Assembly (NCBI GenBank): GCA_900470775.1
Contig: UCBZ01000002.1
Coordinates: forward strand, 7,501 to 71,500
From: Hyphomicrobiales bacterium
GTDB lineage: Bacteria > Pseudomonadota > Alphaproteobacteria > Rhizobiales > Beijerinckiaceae
Length of the DNA: 64,000 nucleotides
Reading direction: 5' to 3'
A program made the position numbers and the translations under genes. Below the pieces are notes generated by a model. The model worked only from the letters and a program-made list of their open reading frames with translations, did not search any database and was not told where the DNA came from. Shown piece by piece: positions 1 to 8,375 of the stretch. Within the stretch, counting starts at the first letter, position 1, and the number at the start of each line of letters is the position of its first letter.

Positions 1-29
1 CTCCGCGCCCTCGGAAACGAGGCGCGCGA

Positions 30-671
30 TCAGGTGAGCGAATTGACCAGATCCGGAGCGATGAACGAATAGGACATGCATGACGCGAGCAGGACGCCTC
101 CATAACGCAACGAATCGCTCCACCACTGCTCGAGCCGGCGCAGCGTGTCGTGGGTCGTCTGAAGATCCATCTCGGCATTGAAGTCGGGGCTCTGGCCGAA
201 CGGGTTGGCCTCATCGAGCAGCCGCAATTTCTCGCAGAGCATCTGGCCCTTCAGCGACAAAGATATGCGTGCCAGCCGCCGATCGCGCGGCGACGCTCCA
301 CGCTCGAGATAGCCGCTCTCCACCAACTGCTTGAGGTTGTAGGAGGCGTTGGATCCGACGTAGTGGCCGCGGTCCAGCAGATCGCGAACCGCGATCTCGC
401 CCTGGCCAATCGTCAGGAGCACCATCACCTGCGACGGCGAAATATCGTCCACGCCGAGCTTGGTCAGCTCCAATCGCATGTGGTCGAGAAAGCGCCGGCT
501 GACGCGCTCGATGACGCGCGCCAAATCCAGCGACGAGACCGCTGGACGCGGCGCTGAGCCGTCTATGTCCCGTTGGCCGTCCACGTCCCGTTGTATGTCG
601 GCCTCCCTATGGTGATGGCCGTTCAAGATGCTCTCCAGGAATTGGTCGCTGCTCTGCGGTTTGGACTGCAT
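30..671 (-). CDS. MarR-family winged-helix regulator, LdtR-like
   Basis: This 213-residue protein has a MarR-type winged helix over roughly residues 50-155. The stretch GSNASYNLKQLVESGYLER is the recognition helix region and closely resembles the rhizobial LdtR subgroup (GSN-SYNLKKLVE); DRRLARISLSLKG is the wing. The N-terminal 45 residues are polar with three imperfect repeats of the form D-x-QRD-x-DG and look disordered. The start is supported by a GGAG-type ribosome site about 10 bases upstream. It is divergent from the type I secretion genes across a 327-base AT-rich region, so it is a candidate local regulator of that system. The family assignment is firm; the target and ligand are inferred or unknown. 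Confidence 0.85.
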   Translation of the reverse strand: MQSKPQSSDQFLESILNGHHHREADIQRDVDGQRDIDGSAPRPAVSSLDLARVIERVSRRFLDHMRLELTKLGVDDISPSQVMVLLTIGQGEIAVRDLLDRGHYVGSNASYNLKQLVESGYLERGASPRDRRLARISLSLKGQMLCEKLRLLDEANPFGQSPDFNAEMDLQTTHDTLRRLEQWWSDSLRYGGVLLASCMSYSFIAPDLVNSLT

Positions 672-998
672 TTCCTACTCCGCCTCCGCTTGCTGTCAAA
701 ATGGGTAACCCCGACCCAAACGAATCCCACGCCCGAGGATTAGACCACACGCAAAGCACATGCCACAACTCACCTCAATATCCGAAGATTTATCGACAGA
801 CTCCCTCGATCAAACTGTTTCGATTTTTGAATTGTTTCGATTTTTTGCCTTAATTTTCGATATTAACCGATGCTTATAGGCTGGTGATCTGTCATTGTCT
901 TGCCATGACTAGCGTGTCAACGTGCCAATTGGCTGGGCGCGCACTCTGCTGCGCTCCGGCTCCTCGCCCAATTGGGGGCCTTCGATCCGGAGATCTGA
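672..998. promoter_or_regulatory. Divergent AT-rich control region between MarR gene and T1SS operon
   Basis: The 327-base gap is much more AT-rich than its surroundings. GTTTCGATTTTT occurs at 817-828 and again at 834-846, a 17-base period, followed by TTTTCGATATTAA at 854-866. The last motif recurs exactly upstream of the RTX gene at 4198-4210. Two CCAATTGG palindromes lie at 925-932 and 968-975, closer to the exporter start. No gene is seen here. I infer binding sites for a regulator, possibly the MarR protein or a Ros/MucR-type AT-rich binder; neither is shown. Confidence 0.6.
817..866. repeat. Tandem TTTCGAT motifs shared with the RTX leader
   Basis: Two direct copies of GTTTCGATTTTT (817 and 834) are followed by TTTTCGATATTAA (854-866). 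The element at 4191-4210 fuses the same two motifs into one 20-base block. The identity between two leaders 3.3 kb apart is directly visible; the regulatory role is inferred. Confidence 0.6.
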
Positions 999-2759
999 AT
1001 GAAGGCGAAGACAACCGCGCCGGACGTGCTGATCCGAGGCCTGCAGCGCTCCTTCGTGGCAGGCCTGACCTATGCTGGGGTCCTCAGCCTGTTCGTCAAT
1101 CTCCTGCTGCTGATCGTGCCGCTCTTCATGATGCAGGTGCAGGATCGCGTGGTCGTGAGCCGCAGCTATGACACGCTGACGATGCTGCTCGTCATCGCCA
1201 TCGGCGGGCTGGCCCTCTACGGCGTCATCGAGTTCATCCGCTCGCTGACCTTCCAGACGATGGCGAGCATATTCGCGCGTCAGCTGAACCTGCCAGCGCT
1301 GCAGGCGGCGGTCAGCGCCTCGCTGGAGCAGGGCTCCGGACAAGCGACCCAGGCGATTCGCGACCTCAACGACATCCGCTATTTTATCGCGAGTTCTGCC
1401 ATCGCGACACCGCTCGAAGCGGCCTGGTCGCCGATCTTCCTTGCGGTGCTTTTCGCGCTGCATCCGGTCTACGGCCTCGTCGGCATCGTCTCGCTGGTGA
1501 TTCTGCTGGTGCTTGGCGTGTTGTCCGACGTGCTGACGCGGCGCGTGCTCAAGGAGGCCAATGCCGAGGGGGTCGCCAGCATCAACGAGGTCGGCGCGAG
1601 TCTGCGTCATGCCGAGACGATCGAGGCGATGGGCATGCTGCCGGCGCTCGCGATTCGCTGGCGCACGCAGCAGCTGGCGATGATCGAGCACCTCGATGTC
1701 GGCACGCGGCGCGGCAAGTTCATCGCCGCGCTGACGCGATCCTCACGCATGACGATGCAGCTTGCGATCTATGCCACCGGCGCGGTGCTGATCATCCGCA
1801 ACGAGGTGACGGCCGGCACGCTGATGGCGGCGAGCATCCTGCTGGGCCGCCTGCTTGCGCCCTTCGATTCGATGATCGCCGACTGGCGCCAATGGGTGCT
1901 GGCGGTAACCGCCTGGAATCGCGTCAAGGATCTGCTGCAGCAGCGCAGCTCGCAGCGCCAGACCGTGCCGACGCCGCCGACGCAGGGTGATCTGGTCGTC
2001 GATCGCGTCGTCTTCGCGCCGTCGGGCTCGGAGCAGACGGTAATCAAGAGCGTGTCCTTCTCGCTCCAGCCGGGCGAGGTGCTCGGCGTCGTCGGCCCAT
2101 CGGGGGCAGGCAAATCGACATTGGCGCGGCTGATGGTCGGCGTGCTCAAGCCGAATGTGGGCGGGGTCTATCTCGACGGCCACAATGTCTATCTCTGGGA
2201 GCGCGGCTCCTTTGGCGCGATGGTCGGCTACCTGCCGCAGTCGGTCTCGCTGCTCAACGGGACGATCGCGGAGAACATCGCGCGTTTGCGCAAGCCTGAT
2301 CCGCACGCCATCCTGGAAGCCGCTCGCATTGCGGGCGTTCACGAGCTCATTGGGCGCCTGCCGCTTGGCTATGACACCCATGTCAACGACGGCGACTTCA
2401 AGCTCTCGGGCGGCCAGCGTCAGCGCATCGGGCTTGCGCGCGCGCTTTACGGCATGCCGCGGCTGATCGTGCTCGACGAACCCAACGCCAATCTCGATGC
2501 CGAAGGCGAGCAGAGCCTGATCCGCGCCATCAGCGCGGCGCGCGAGAGCGGGGCGATCGTCATGCTGATCGCCCACCGTCCCTCCGTGATGCAGGTGGTC
2601 GACAAGATTCTCGTGCTGCGTGAGGGGCGGGTCCAGCAATTCGGGCCGCGTTCCGCGATCGCCGGCATGATCACGCCCGGCGGCGTGGTCGAGATGGAAC
2701 CCGCGGGCAAACCTCTGAATCCGGCGGCCTCCGGCTCCATTCGCGAGGTGACGGCATGA
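999..2759 (+). CDS. Type I secretion ABC transporter, permease/ATPase (PrtD/PrsD family)
   Basis: This 586-residue inner-membrane half-transporter powers type I secretion. An N-terminal membrane domain (about residues 20-310, no C39 peptidase-like extension) is followed by an ABC ATPase. Walker A GPSGAGKST lies at residues 366-374, the signature LSGGQRQR near 469-476, Walker B LIVLDEPNANLD near 489-500, and the H-loop in AHRPS near 526. Length matches PrtD/PrsD exporters (about 570-590). The ATG has GGAG about 9 bases upstream. Its stop overlaps the start of the HlyD gene (ATGA), so the two are translationally coupled. The likely substrate is the RTX protein 1.7 kb downstream. The outer-membrane channel is not encoded nearby. 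Confidence 0.95.
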   Translation: MKAKTTAPDVLIRGLQRSFVAGLTYAGVLSLFVNLLLLIVPLFMMQVQDRVVVSRSYDTLTMLLVIAIGGLALYGVIEFIRSLTFQTMASIFARQLNLPALQAAVSASLEQGSGQATQAIRDLNDIRYFIASSAIATPLEAAWSPIFLAVLFALHPVYGLVGIVSLVILLVLGVLSDVLTRRVLKEANAEGVASINEVGASLRHAETIEAMGMLPALAIRWRTQQLAMIEHLDVGTRRGKFIAALTRSSRMTMQLAIYATGAVLIIRNEVTAGTLMAASILLGRLLAPFDSMIADWRQWVLAVTAWNRVKDLLQQRSSQRQTVPTPPTQGDLVVDRVVFAPSGSEQTVIKSVSFSLQPGEVLGVVGPSGAGKSTLARLMVGVLKPNVGGVYLDGHNVYLWERGSFGAMVGYLPQSVSLLNGTIAENIARLRKPDPHAILEAARIAGVHELIGRLPLGYDTHVNDGDFKLSGGQRQRIGLARALYGMPRLIVLDEPNANLDAEGEQSLIRAISAARESGAIVMLIAHRPSVMQVVDKILVLREGRVQQFGPRSAIAGMITPGGVVEMEPAGKPLNPAASGSIREVTA

Positions 2760-4111
2760 CCGGACGGGCATTGGTCACACTGGAAGGCCGTGCGCTCGCC
2801 CTGGGGGCGTTGCCGCATGAGGAGGATGAGCGCCAGCCGTCCCTGCGCAGCCTGGTCCTGGCGGGTGTGACGGCGGTCGCCGTCGGATTCGGCGGTTTTG
2901 GCGCATGGGCCATGACGGCAAGGCTCGACAATGCCGCGGTGGCGACCGGCATCGTCGCCGTCGACAGCAAGCGCAAGACGGTGAGCCATCTCGAGGGCGG
3001 CGTTCTCAAGATGCTGCTCAAGAGCGAGGGCGAGCGCGTCGTCAAGGACGAGCCGCTGCTGCGTTTCGAGGATGCGCGCGCCAGAGCCGAGCTGCAGCAG
3101 CTCCAGGGCAAGCGCGTCGGGCTCGAGGCCAAGCTGGCACGGCTCAGGACGGAGCAGGCCAATGCGGCGGAGATCGACTTTCCCGACGATATCGAGCGGG
3201 GTCACTCGCCGATCGCGCGTGAGGTCATCCGCGCCGAGCGGGGGCTCTTCCAGGCGCGCACCCAGGTCTATGACGGCAAGATCCTGATCCAGCGACGCGT
3301 CATCGAGCAGCATCAGGCGGAAGCCGAAGCCCTTCAGGCCCAGATCGATGCGATACGCTACCAGCGCACGCTGATCGACGAGGAGACCCGCGTGATCGCG
3401 GATCTCTACGAGAAGCGCTATGCTAAGCGCACCCAGCTCGTCGAGCTCCAGACCCGGCAGAGCGAGCTCGCCGGCCGCGCTGGCGAGAATGCCGCCCGCA
3501 AGGCCAAGGCCGAGCAGCAGGTGGCAGGTGCCAATCTCGAGATTCTCTCGATCAGCCTCGAACGCCAGAACGAGGTGGCCAAGGAGATCCAGGACAGCCA
3601 GCTCATGCTCTCGGAGGTGAACGAGCGCATCGTTCAGGCGGAGGACGTGCTGCGTCGGCTTGTCGTGCTGTCGCCGCAGGAGGGCATCGTCGCCAACATC
3701 CGGATGCGAACGGCCGGCAGCGCGATCGCGGCGGGCGAAGCCATCCTCGACATCGTGCCGGAGCAGGAACCGCTGATCGTCGAGGCCAAAGTCGATCCCC
3801 GCGACATCGACGTCATCCGCGTCGGGGCCGAGACGCGCGTCCGGCTGACGGCGTTCAATACGCGGTTGCTGCCGCCGCTGCAGGCACAGGTGACCTATGT
3901 CGCCCCCGACCAGCTCGTCGACGAGAAGACCAACATCGCCTATTTTATCGTGCGGGCGGAGATCAAGCCCGAGAGCCTGCGCGAAAATAAAATCGCGCTC
4001 CATGCCGGCATGGCTGCAGAGGTGCTGATCGTGAACGGCTCCCGCCGCGCGATCGATTACCTGCTCGCCCCCTTCACGGACAGCTTCAACCGCGCCTTCC
4101 GCGAGGACTGA
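2756..4111 (+). CDS. HlyD-family periplasmic adaptor of type I secretion
   Basis: This 451-residue protein is the membrane fusion partner of the preceding ABC exporter. A cytoplasmic N-terminus is followed by one membrane segment (about residues 30-55), a biotinyl-lipoyl-like half motif beginning VSHLEGGVLK, and a long helical hairpin rich in E, Q, R and A (about 105-310). The second lipoyl half (VLSPQEGIVANIRM) and the beta-barrel region NKIALHAGMAAEVLI follow, and the C-terminus is typical of the family. The length is standard for PrtE/PrsE. It bridges the exporter to an outer-membrane TolC-like channel that must be encoded elsewhere. Confidence 0.94.
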   Translation: MTGRALVTLEGRALALGALPHEEDERQPSLRSLVLAGVTAVAVGFGGFGAWAMTARLDNAAVATGIVAVDSKRKTVSHLEGGVLKMLLKSEGERVVKDEPLLRFEDARARAELQQLQGKRVGLEAKLARLRTEQANAAEIDFPDDIERGHSPIAREVIRAERGLFQARTQVYDGKILIQRRVIEQHQAEAEALQAQIDAIRYQRTLIDEETRVIADLYEKRYAKRTQLVELQTRQSELAGRAGENAARKAKAEQQVAGANLEILSISLERQNEVAKEIQDSQLMLSEVNERIVQAEDVLRRLVVLSPQEGIVANIRMRTAGSAIAAGEAILDIVPEQEPLIVEAKVDPRDIDVIRVGAETRVRLTAFNTRLLPPLQAQVTYVAPDQLVDEKTNIAYFIVRAEIKPESLRENKIALHAGMAAEVLIVNGSRRAIDYLLAPFTDSFNRAFRED

Positions 4112-4436
4112 TTTGCCGCGCTGAATCAGGGGGATAGGTCGCTCGATGCTTCGCATGTGCAGCAATTGGGCAAAATGCGAACCAATATATGTTTCGATTT
4201 TCGATATTAATTCGTTTGAACCTCTCAGTATATTCTCTTCAAAATAAAGCTTAAATCGTTGTGCGTCGCAAAAATGTCAGAATTAAATGCTTGCTGCACT
4301 GCATATATTGAGTACTCTTTAGCTCGTCGAGCGATGACGTGCGGTCTGTGCGTCGTCGGAATGGTGCCTGATCCGATGTGCGGCGACGTGGTCGCCGGGC
4401 TTCGGCGGCACCCTCAGATCGCCGAGGAGGTGACGA
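4112..4436 (+). promoter_or_regulatory. AT-rich leader upstream of the RTX gene
   Basis: This 325-base gap lies between co-directional genes and is clearly AT-rich. It contains the 20-base block GTTTCGATTTTCGATATTAA at 4191-4210 and CAATTGGG at 4163-4170. Both also occur, as separated elements, in the exporter control region. A GAGGAGGTGACGA ribosome site sits just before the ATG at 4437, so this gene is built for strong translation. I infer a separate promoter for the RTX gene. A 78-codon open frame at 4259-4495 overlaps the RTX start and is not believed. Confidence 0.6.
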
Positions 4437-5177
4437 ATGGCTACGATCGAAGGAAGTGCTTTCGACGACTTTTTAGTGGGAAGTCGGTTCAGTGATGTGA
4501 TCTTCGCCGGGGCGGGGCATGACGTTGTCCAGGGCGGAAGCGGACACGACACGCTGTTCGGCGAAGAGGGCGACGACGCGCTCTTCGGTGACAGCGGCGA
4601 CGATGCGCTGTTCGGCGACGAGGGCGATGACGTTCTCTTCGGTGGGCAGGGTGACGACTTTCTCAGCGGAAGCTCCGGTGATGACGCGCTGGTCGGCGGC
4701 GCGGGCAGCGATGTCCTGCTGGGCGGCGCGGGCAGCGATATCCTGCAGGGCGGCGCGGGCGCCGACATCCTTCAGGGTGGAGCCGGTGACGATCTCCTGA
4801 TCGGCGGCGCCGGCAGCGACATCGTCCAGGGTGGTGCCGGCGACGATATCCTTCTGGGTGGCGCCGGCGACGATCTGCTCTTCGGCGGCGCAGGCGACGA
4901 CATCCTGTCAGGTGGCGCCGGCAGCGATATCTTCAGCTTTACCGGCGGTGGCGGCAACGATGTCGTGCTCGACTTCCATGCCGGCGACGATTTGCTGAAG
5001 ATTTCTTCCGACATCAACGGGACAGGCATCAACTCTCCCGAGGATCTGGCGGCGCGCACCACCACCGTTGGCGGCAACGCCATCATCGATCTCGGCAATG
5101 GCGACACCCTGACCCTGGTCGGTGTCACGGCTGAGGACATCCAGAGCGACCCGAGCTCCTACTTCACGGTCGCCTGA
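4437..5177 (+). CDS. Small calcium-binding RTX-repeat protein, probable type I secretion substrate
   Basis: This 246-residue acidic protein is almost entirely RTX nonapeptides (GGxGxDxLx). I count 16 consecutive units at residues 24-167, progressing from variable units (GEEGDDALF, GDSGDDALF) to near-identical GGAGDD/GGAGSD units. The tail (168-246) has LDFHAGDDLLKI, typical of the C-terminal part of RTX exoproteins that carries the type I secretion signal, and ends SSYFTVA. There is no signal peptide and no catalytic or adhesive domain. Next to an exporter it is the obvious substrate. It may be a calcium-binding surface-layer or matrix component; that role is inference. The near-identical internal repeats suggest expansion by slippage or recombination. 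Confidence 0.93.
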   Translation: MATIEGSAFDDFLVGSRFSDVIFAGAGHDVVQGGSGHDTLFGEEGDDALFGDSGDDALFGDEGDDVLFGGQGDDFLSGSSGDDALVGGAGSDVLLGGAGSDILQGGAGADILQGGAGDDLLIGGAGSDIVQGGAGDDILLGGAGDDLLFGGAGDDILSGGAGSDIFSFTGGGGNDVVLDFHAGDDLLKISSDINGTGINSPEDLAARTTTVGGNAIIDLGNGDTLTLVGVTAEDIQSDPSSYFTVA

Positions 5178-5190
5178 CGATTGTCACCCG

Positions 5191-5227
5191 CGGCGCCGGC
5201 TGCATGCCGGTCGGCGCCGCATTTTTC
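5191..5227 (+). terminator. Intrinsic terminator after the RTX gene
   Basis: GCGGCGCC at 5191-5198 pairs with GGCGCCGC at 5214-5221, with an inner CCGGC/GCCGG pairing. ATTTTT follows at 5222-5227. This is a classic hairpin plus T-run, 13 bases after the RTX stop and 27 bases before the next gene. It should uncouple high RTX mRNA from the glycan operon, with read-through feeding the latter. Confidence 0.75.
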
Positions 5228-5247
5228 GAGCAGCAGGATCGCATTTC

Positions 5248-7545
5248 ATGCTCTCACAGGCGCCCGTACCCGTGGCGGATTCAGCTCCGACGCATCTCGA
5301 GTTGCATCGGCTCGGCGGCTCGGTCTTCATGCTCTGCTGGACGCGCGAGCTGTCGCCTTTCGGCAAGCCCACGATCGCGCTTTCCGGCAATGGCAGGCGG
5401 CTTCCTTCAGCCTCGCTCATGCTCGGGCTACGCGATGGGCGCGAGCGGCTTGCGGTGGCGTTCCGCCATAACGGCCATGACGGCATCGTTGCAACGCTGT
5501 CCGACCAGGGTCCGCAGGGCGACGTGACCGCGATGTTCGATCCGGCTCTGGCCCATCACCTGGCCGAGCCGGGGGAGATTTTGCGGGACCTGACGGCAAA
5601 GGCCAGATTGTCGCTCGCTGGCGCGCTTTGCGGTGCGTGGCCCGCGCTGTTTGGCCTCACGGCGACGGCGCAGTATCTCTCGTTCCTGCGCCAATTCCTG
5701 CTGGTCCTCTTCCCGAAGACCGCGCCTGCCCTGCCGGTGGCGGCGCTGGTCGAAGGCAAATTGCTCTTCGAGACCGCGCTGCAATCCGACTTTGGACCGC
5801 TTCGCGGGGCCGCGCGGCTGGACGGTGCCGGGCTCACCCGGCTCGACCTGCGCTCGCGGCTCGGCGCCGCCGACCGCAAGGGGCGGCACGAATTTCACTT
5901 CGTTCTGGACGAGCCGCCGGCGCGCGGCGGCGGCCTGCTGATCCTTCACGGTGAAGGCGGGCTGGTCATCAGGCCCCTGCCCCCGCGGCAGCCGTCACAG
6001 TCGCTGGGGCGCTGGTGGGCGAGCAAGGCCGCAAGCCGGGACGGCCTACGCAACTGGGTCGTCGAGCAACTCGCCGGCCTCTCCGAGCAGGGGCGGCTCC
6101 TTGCCATCGAGATGCAGAGGCGTCTGCCGCTCGCCGTCCAGAGCGTGCATCGCAACGACGATCTGCCAGCGGCGGAACTCGATCTCGCGGTCTGCAACAA
6201 GGCCGGCCTGCTGATCGGCGGCTGGATGCGCGACCAGGATGGGCTCCTCGACGAGATCCTGCTGCACAGCGGCGCGCGCGCGCCGATCCCGATGCTCGAC
6301 CGCCTGCAACGCTTTCCGGCGCGGCTACCCGCCGGGCCGGATGGCGCGGCGCGCCCGGCAATCGGTTTTGCGGCTTTCGTGCCGGATTATGCGGCGGGCG
6401 CGCCGGTTCTGCAGCCGCGCTGCGAAGTGAGACTGAAATCCGGCACCATGCTGGTCCTGCGTCCGTCGGTCCAGCCGGCCGATCCCGCGGCCATCCGGGC
6501 AAGGGCGCTCTCGGCGATTCCGCCGCAGTTCCTCACTGCAGATGCGCTGGAGACGACGCTCGCGCCGCTTCTCGCCGCATGTCAGGAGGAGCTTCACGAG
6601 AGCCTGCCCGAGCCGCAGGTTCGGGGCTTCGGCAGCCAGATCGCGGCGCCGGCCGTCTCCGTGGTGATTCCGCTCTACCGCGTCTACGAATTCCTGCGCG
6701 TGCAGGTCGCGGCCTTTGCCGGGGATCCCTGGTTCGCTGGCAAGGCCGAATTGATCTATGTGCTCGATTCACCCGAGCACGAGGCCGAGGTCGCGCATCT
6801 GCTCGGCGGGCTCCATCTCGCTTACGGCCTGCCGATGCAGCTCGTCGTGATGGGGCGCAATGGCGGCTTCTCGGCTGCCTGCAATGCCGGCGCCAAGGCG
6901 GCGCGCGGCCCCATCCTGGCGCTGGTGAACTCGGATGTGATCCCGGCCGGCAATGACTGGCTGCCGATGCTGATCGAGAAGCTCAGCCCGCGCGACAGGA
7001 TCGGCGTCGTCGGCCCGAAGCTGCTCTATGACGACGGTTCGCTGCAACATGCGGGCCTATACTTCAAGCGCGATAGCAAGGGCGTCTGGCTCAACCATCA
7101 TTACTTCAAGGGCATGCCGGCAGGTTATGCCCCGGCCAATGTCGAGCGGCCCGTGCCAGGTGTGACGGGTGCGTGCATCGTGATGTTGCGGGAGCTGTTC
7201 CGCGATGTCGGCGGCTTCGACCACAGTTACATCATCGGCGACTATGAGGATAGCGACCTTTGCCTGAAGGTCCGGCGCGCCGGCTTCGGCATCGTCTATG
7301 TGCCTGGTGTCGCGCTCTACCATCTCGAACGGCAGTCCATTTCGAAAAGCGGCGACTACATGCGTGGCGTCGCCTCCCAGCACAATGCCTGGCTGCACAC
7401 GCGGCGCTGGGACGCGCAGATCGACGCGCTGATGGGCGCAATCGACGGCACGGCACAGAAGCCCAGCCCGCGTGCGCCGGCACCGGCGGCGCAGGAGAAT
7501 GATCTCATTCCCCGCATCAATCTCAGGAGAGCGACGGCAGCATGA
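5248..7545 (+). CDS. Large family 2 glycosyltransferase with N-terminal accessory region
   Basis: The 765-residue product has a GT2 (GT-A fold) domain at about residues 469-720, beginning VSVVIPLYR. NSDV at 561-564 is in the DXD position, the block VGPKLLYDDGSLQHAG follows, and the catalytic-region acid pair is E667-D668 in GDYEDSDLCLKV. The first 460 residues match no domain I recognise except a module around G325-W326 (GLLIGGWMRDQ) that recurs in other proteins of this cluster. The open frame extends upstream to 5122, inside the RTX gene and terminator. The ATG at 5248 was chosen because it lies just past the terminator with an AGCAGGA ribosome site. It probably transfers a sugar from a nucleotide donor onto a surface glycan. 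Confidence 0.85.
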   Translation: MLSQAPVPVADSAPTHLELHRLGGSVFMLCWTRELSPFGKPTIALSGNGRRLPSASLMLGLRDGRERLAVAFRHNGHDGIVATLSDQGPQGDVTAMFDPALAHHLAEPGEILRDLTAKARLSLAGALCGAWPALFGLTATAQYLSFLRQFLLVLFPKTAPALPVAALVEGKLLFETALQSDFGPLRGAARLDGAGLTRLDLRSRLGAADRKGRHEFHFVLDEPPARGGGLLILHGEGGLVIRPLPPRQPSQSLGRWWASKAASRDGLRNWVVEQLAGLSEQGRLLAIEMQRRLPLAVQSVHRNDDLPAAELDLAVCNKAGLLIGGWMRDQDGLLDEILLHSGARAPIPMLDRLQRFPARLPAGPDGAARPAIGFAAFVPDYAAGAPVLQPRCEVRLKSGTMLVLRPSVQPADPAAIRARALSAIPPQFLTADALETTLAPLLAACQEELHESLPEPQVRGFGSQIAAPAVSVVIPLYRVYEFLRVQVAAFAGDPWFAGKAELIYVLDSPEHEAEVAHLLGGLHLAYGLPMQLVVMGRNGGFSAACNAGAKAARGPILALVNSDVIPAGNDWLPMLIEKLSPRDRIGVVGPKLLYDDGSLQHAGLYFKRDSKGVWLNHHYFKGMPAGYAPANVERPVPGVTGACIVMLRELFRDVGGFDHSYIIGDYEDSDLCLKVRRAGFGIVYVPGVALYHLERQSISKSGDYMRGVASQHNAWLHTRRWDAQIDALMGAIDGTAQKPSPRAPAPAAQENDLIPRINLRRATAA

Positions 7546-8375
7546 CGGCGATAACGGCCCTGAGACAGATCGCGCCCGAACAGGCACCCCCGGACGGCAT
7601 CAGCGCGGCCGAACTCGACCACCTGATGGCTTCGGTCCAGACCAACCGCTTCCTGCCGCACCCGCCGCCGGCAAGCATCTTCGTGGGCGACGGCGATTAT
7701 CGCGCGATCGGGGCGGAATTCCTTGGCCATTACATCCGCCTGGGGCGACTGCGCCGGCATGAGCGCATCCTCGATATCGGCTGTGGCATCGGGCGCATGG
7801 CGGTGCCGCTGACGCAGTATCTCGATCCCGAGCGCGGCAGCTATGACGGGGTCGATCCGGTCATGGATGGCATCCTGTGGTGTGCCCAGACGATCACGCC
7901 GGCCTATCCGCGCTTCCGTTTCCAGCGGTTGGACATCGCCCATCCGCTTTACAATCCGCAGGGCTCCCTGCCGGGCACGGAGGTCCAGTTCGGCTTCGCC
8001 AATGGCAGTTTCGACTTCATCACGATGGTCTCCGTCGCGACCCATCTGCCGCCCAACGAGCTAGCCGTCTATCTGAACGAGGCGTCGCGGCTGCTTGCTC
8101 CCGGCGGGCGGCTGTTCCTGACGGCCTTCGCGATCGACGGCCAGAACACCGGCCTGGAGCGGCTCAAGTTCAAGCGCTGGCAGGACGGGCCGGGCTGGTA
8201 TGCGATCGAGGAAGCGCCGCTCGCGGCAGCGGGCATCGAGACCGACTGGCTGCTCGGGGCCGTTGCCGACGCGGGCCTGGCTTCCGATGGGCTGCGGCGC
8301 GGCCATTGGCGCGGCATCAATGCCGCCCATTACCAGGATCTGCTGATCGCGACGAAGCCGGGAGCCGGGCCATGA
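7542..8375 (+). CDS. Class I SAM-dependent methyltransferase
   Basis: The 277-residue protein has the Rossmann methyltransferase motif ILDIGCGIGRMAVPL near residue 78, the acidic motif II region YDGVDPVMDGI, and FDFITMVSVATHLP at motif IV. The rest of the fold (LLAPGGRLFLTAF) is complete. The start overlaps the preceding stop (ATGA) with AGGAGA upstream, so it belongs to the glycan operon. The likely role is O-methylation of a sugar in the glycan, but the acceptor cannot be read from sequence. Confidence 0.85.
   Translation: MTAITALRQIAPEQAPPDGISAAELDHLMASVQTNRFLPHPPPASIFVGDGDYRAIGAEFLGHYIRLGRLRRHERILDIGCGIGRMAVPLTQYLDPERGSYDGVDPVMDGILWCAQTITPAYPRFRFQRLDIAHPLYNPQGSLPGTEVQFGFANGSFDFITMVSVATHLPPNELAVYLNEASRLLAPGGRLFLTAFAIDGQNTGLERLKFKRWQDGPGWYAIEEAPLAAAGIETDWLLGAVADAGLASDGLRRGHWRGINAAHYQDLLIATKPGAGP

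Noticed and set aside
705..724. GTAACC followed by CGAA upstream of the MarR gene
   Set aside because: The spacing is 10 bases rather than 16, so it does not match the ECF promoter seen at 37332 and 35621.
1905..1910. GTAACC inside the exporter gene
   Set aside because: It is within coding sequence and has no CGA element 16 bases downstream.
2447..4165. 572-codon open frame on the minus strand
   Set aside because: It is antisense to the end of the ABC exporter and all of the HlyD gene.
4259..4495. 78-codon open frame before the RTX gene
   Set aside because: It overlaps the RTX start and ribosome site, has no homology I recognise, and lies in an AT-rich leader with promoter-like features.
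4437..5177. RTX repeats as a CRISPR-like or non-coding tandem repeat
   Set aside because: The periodicity is 27 bases in frame and encodes GGxGxDxLx nonapeptides, so it is a protein repeat.
5122..5247. Upstream extension of the GT2 frame
   Set aside because: It would overlap the RTX gene end and the terminator hairpin; a sensible ATG follows the hairpin at 5248.
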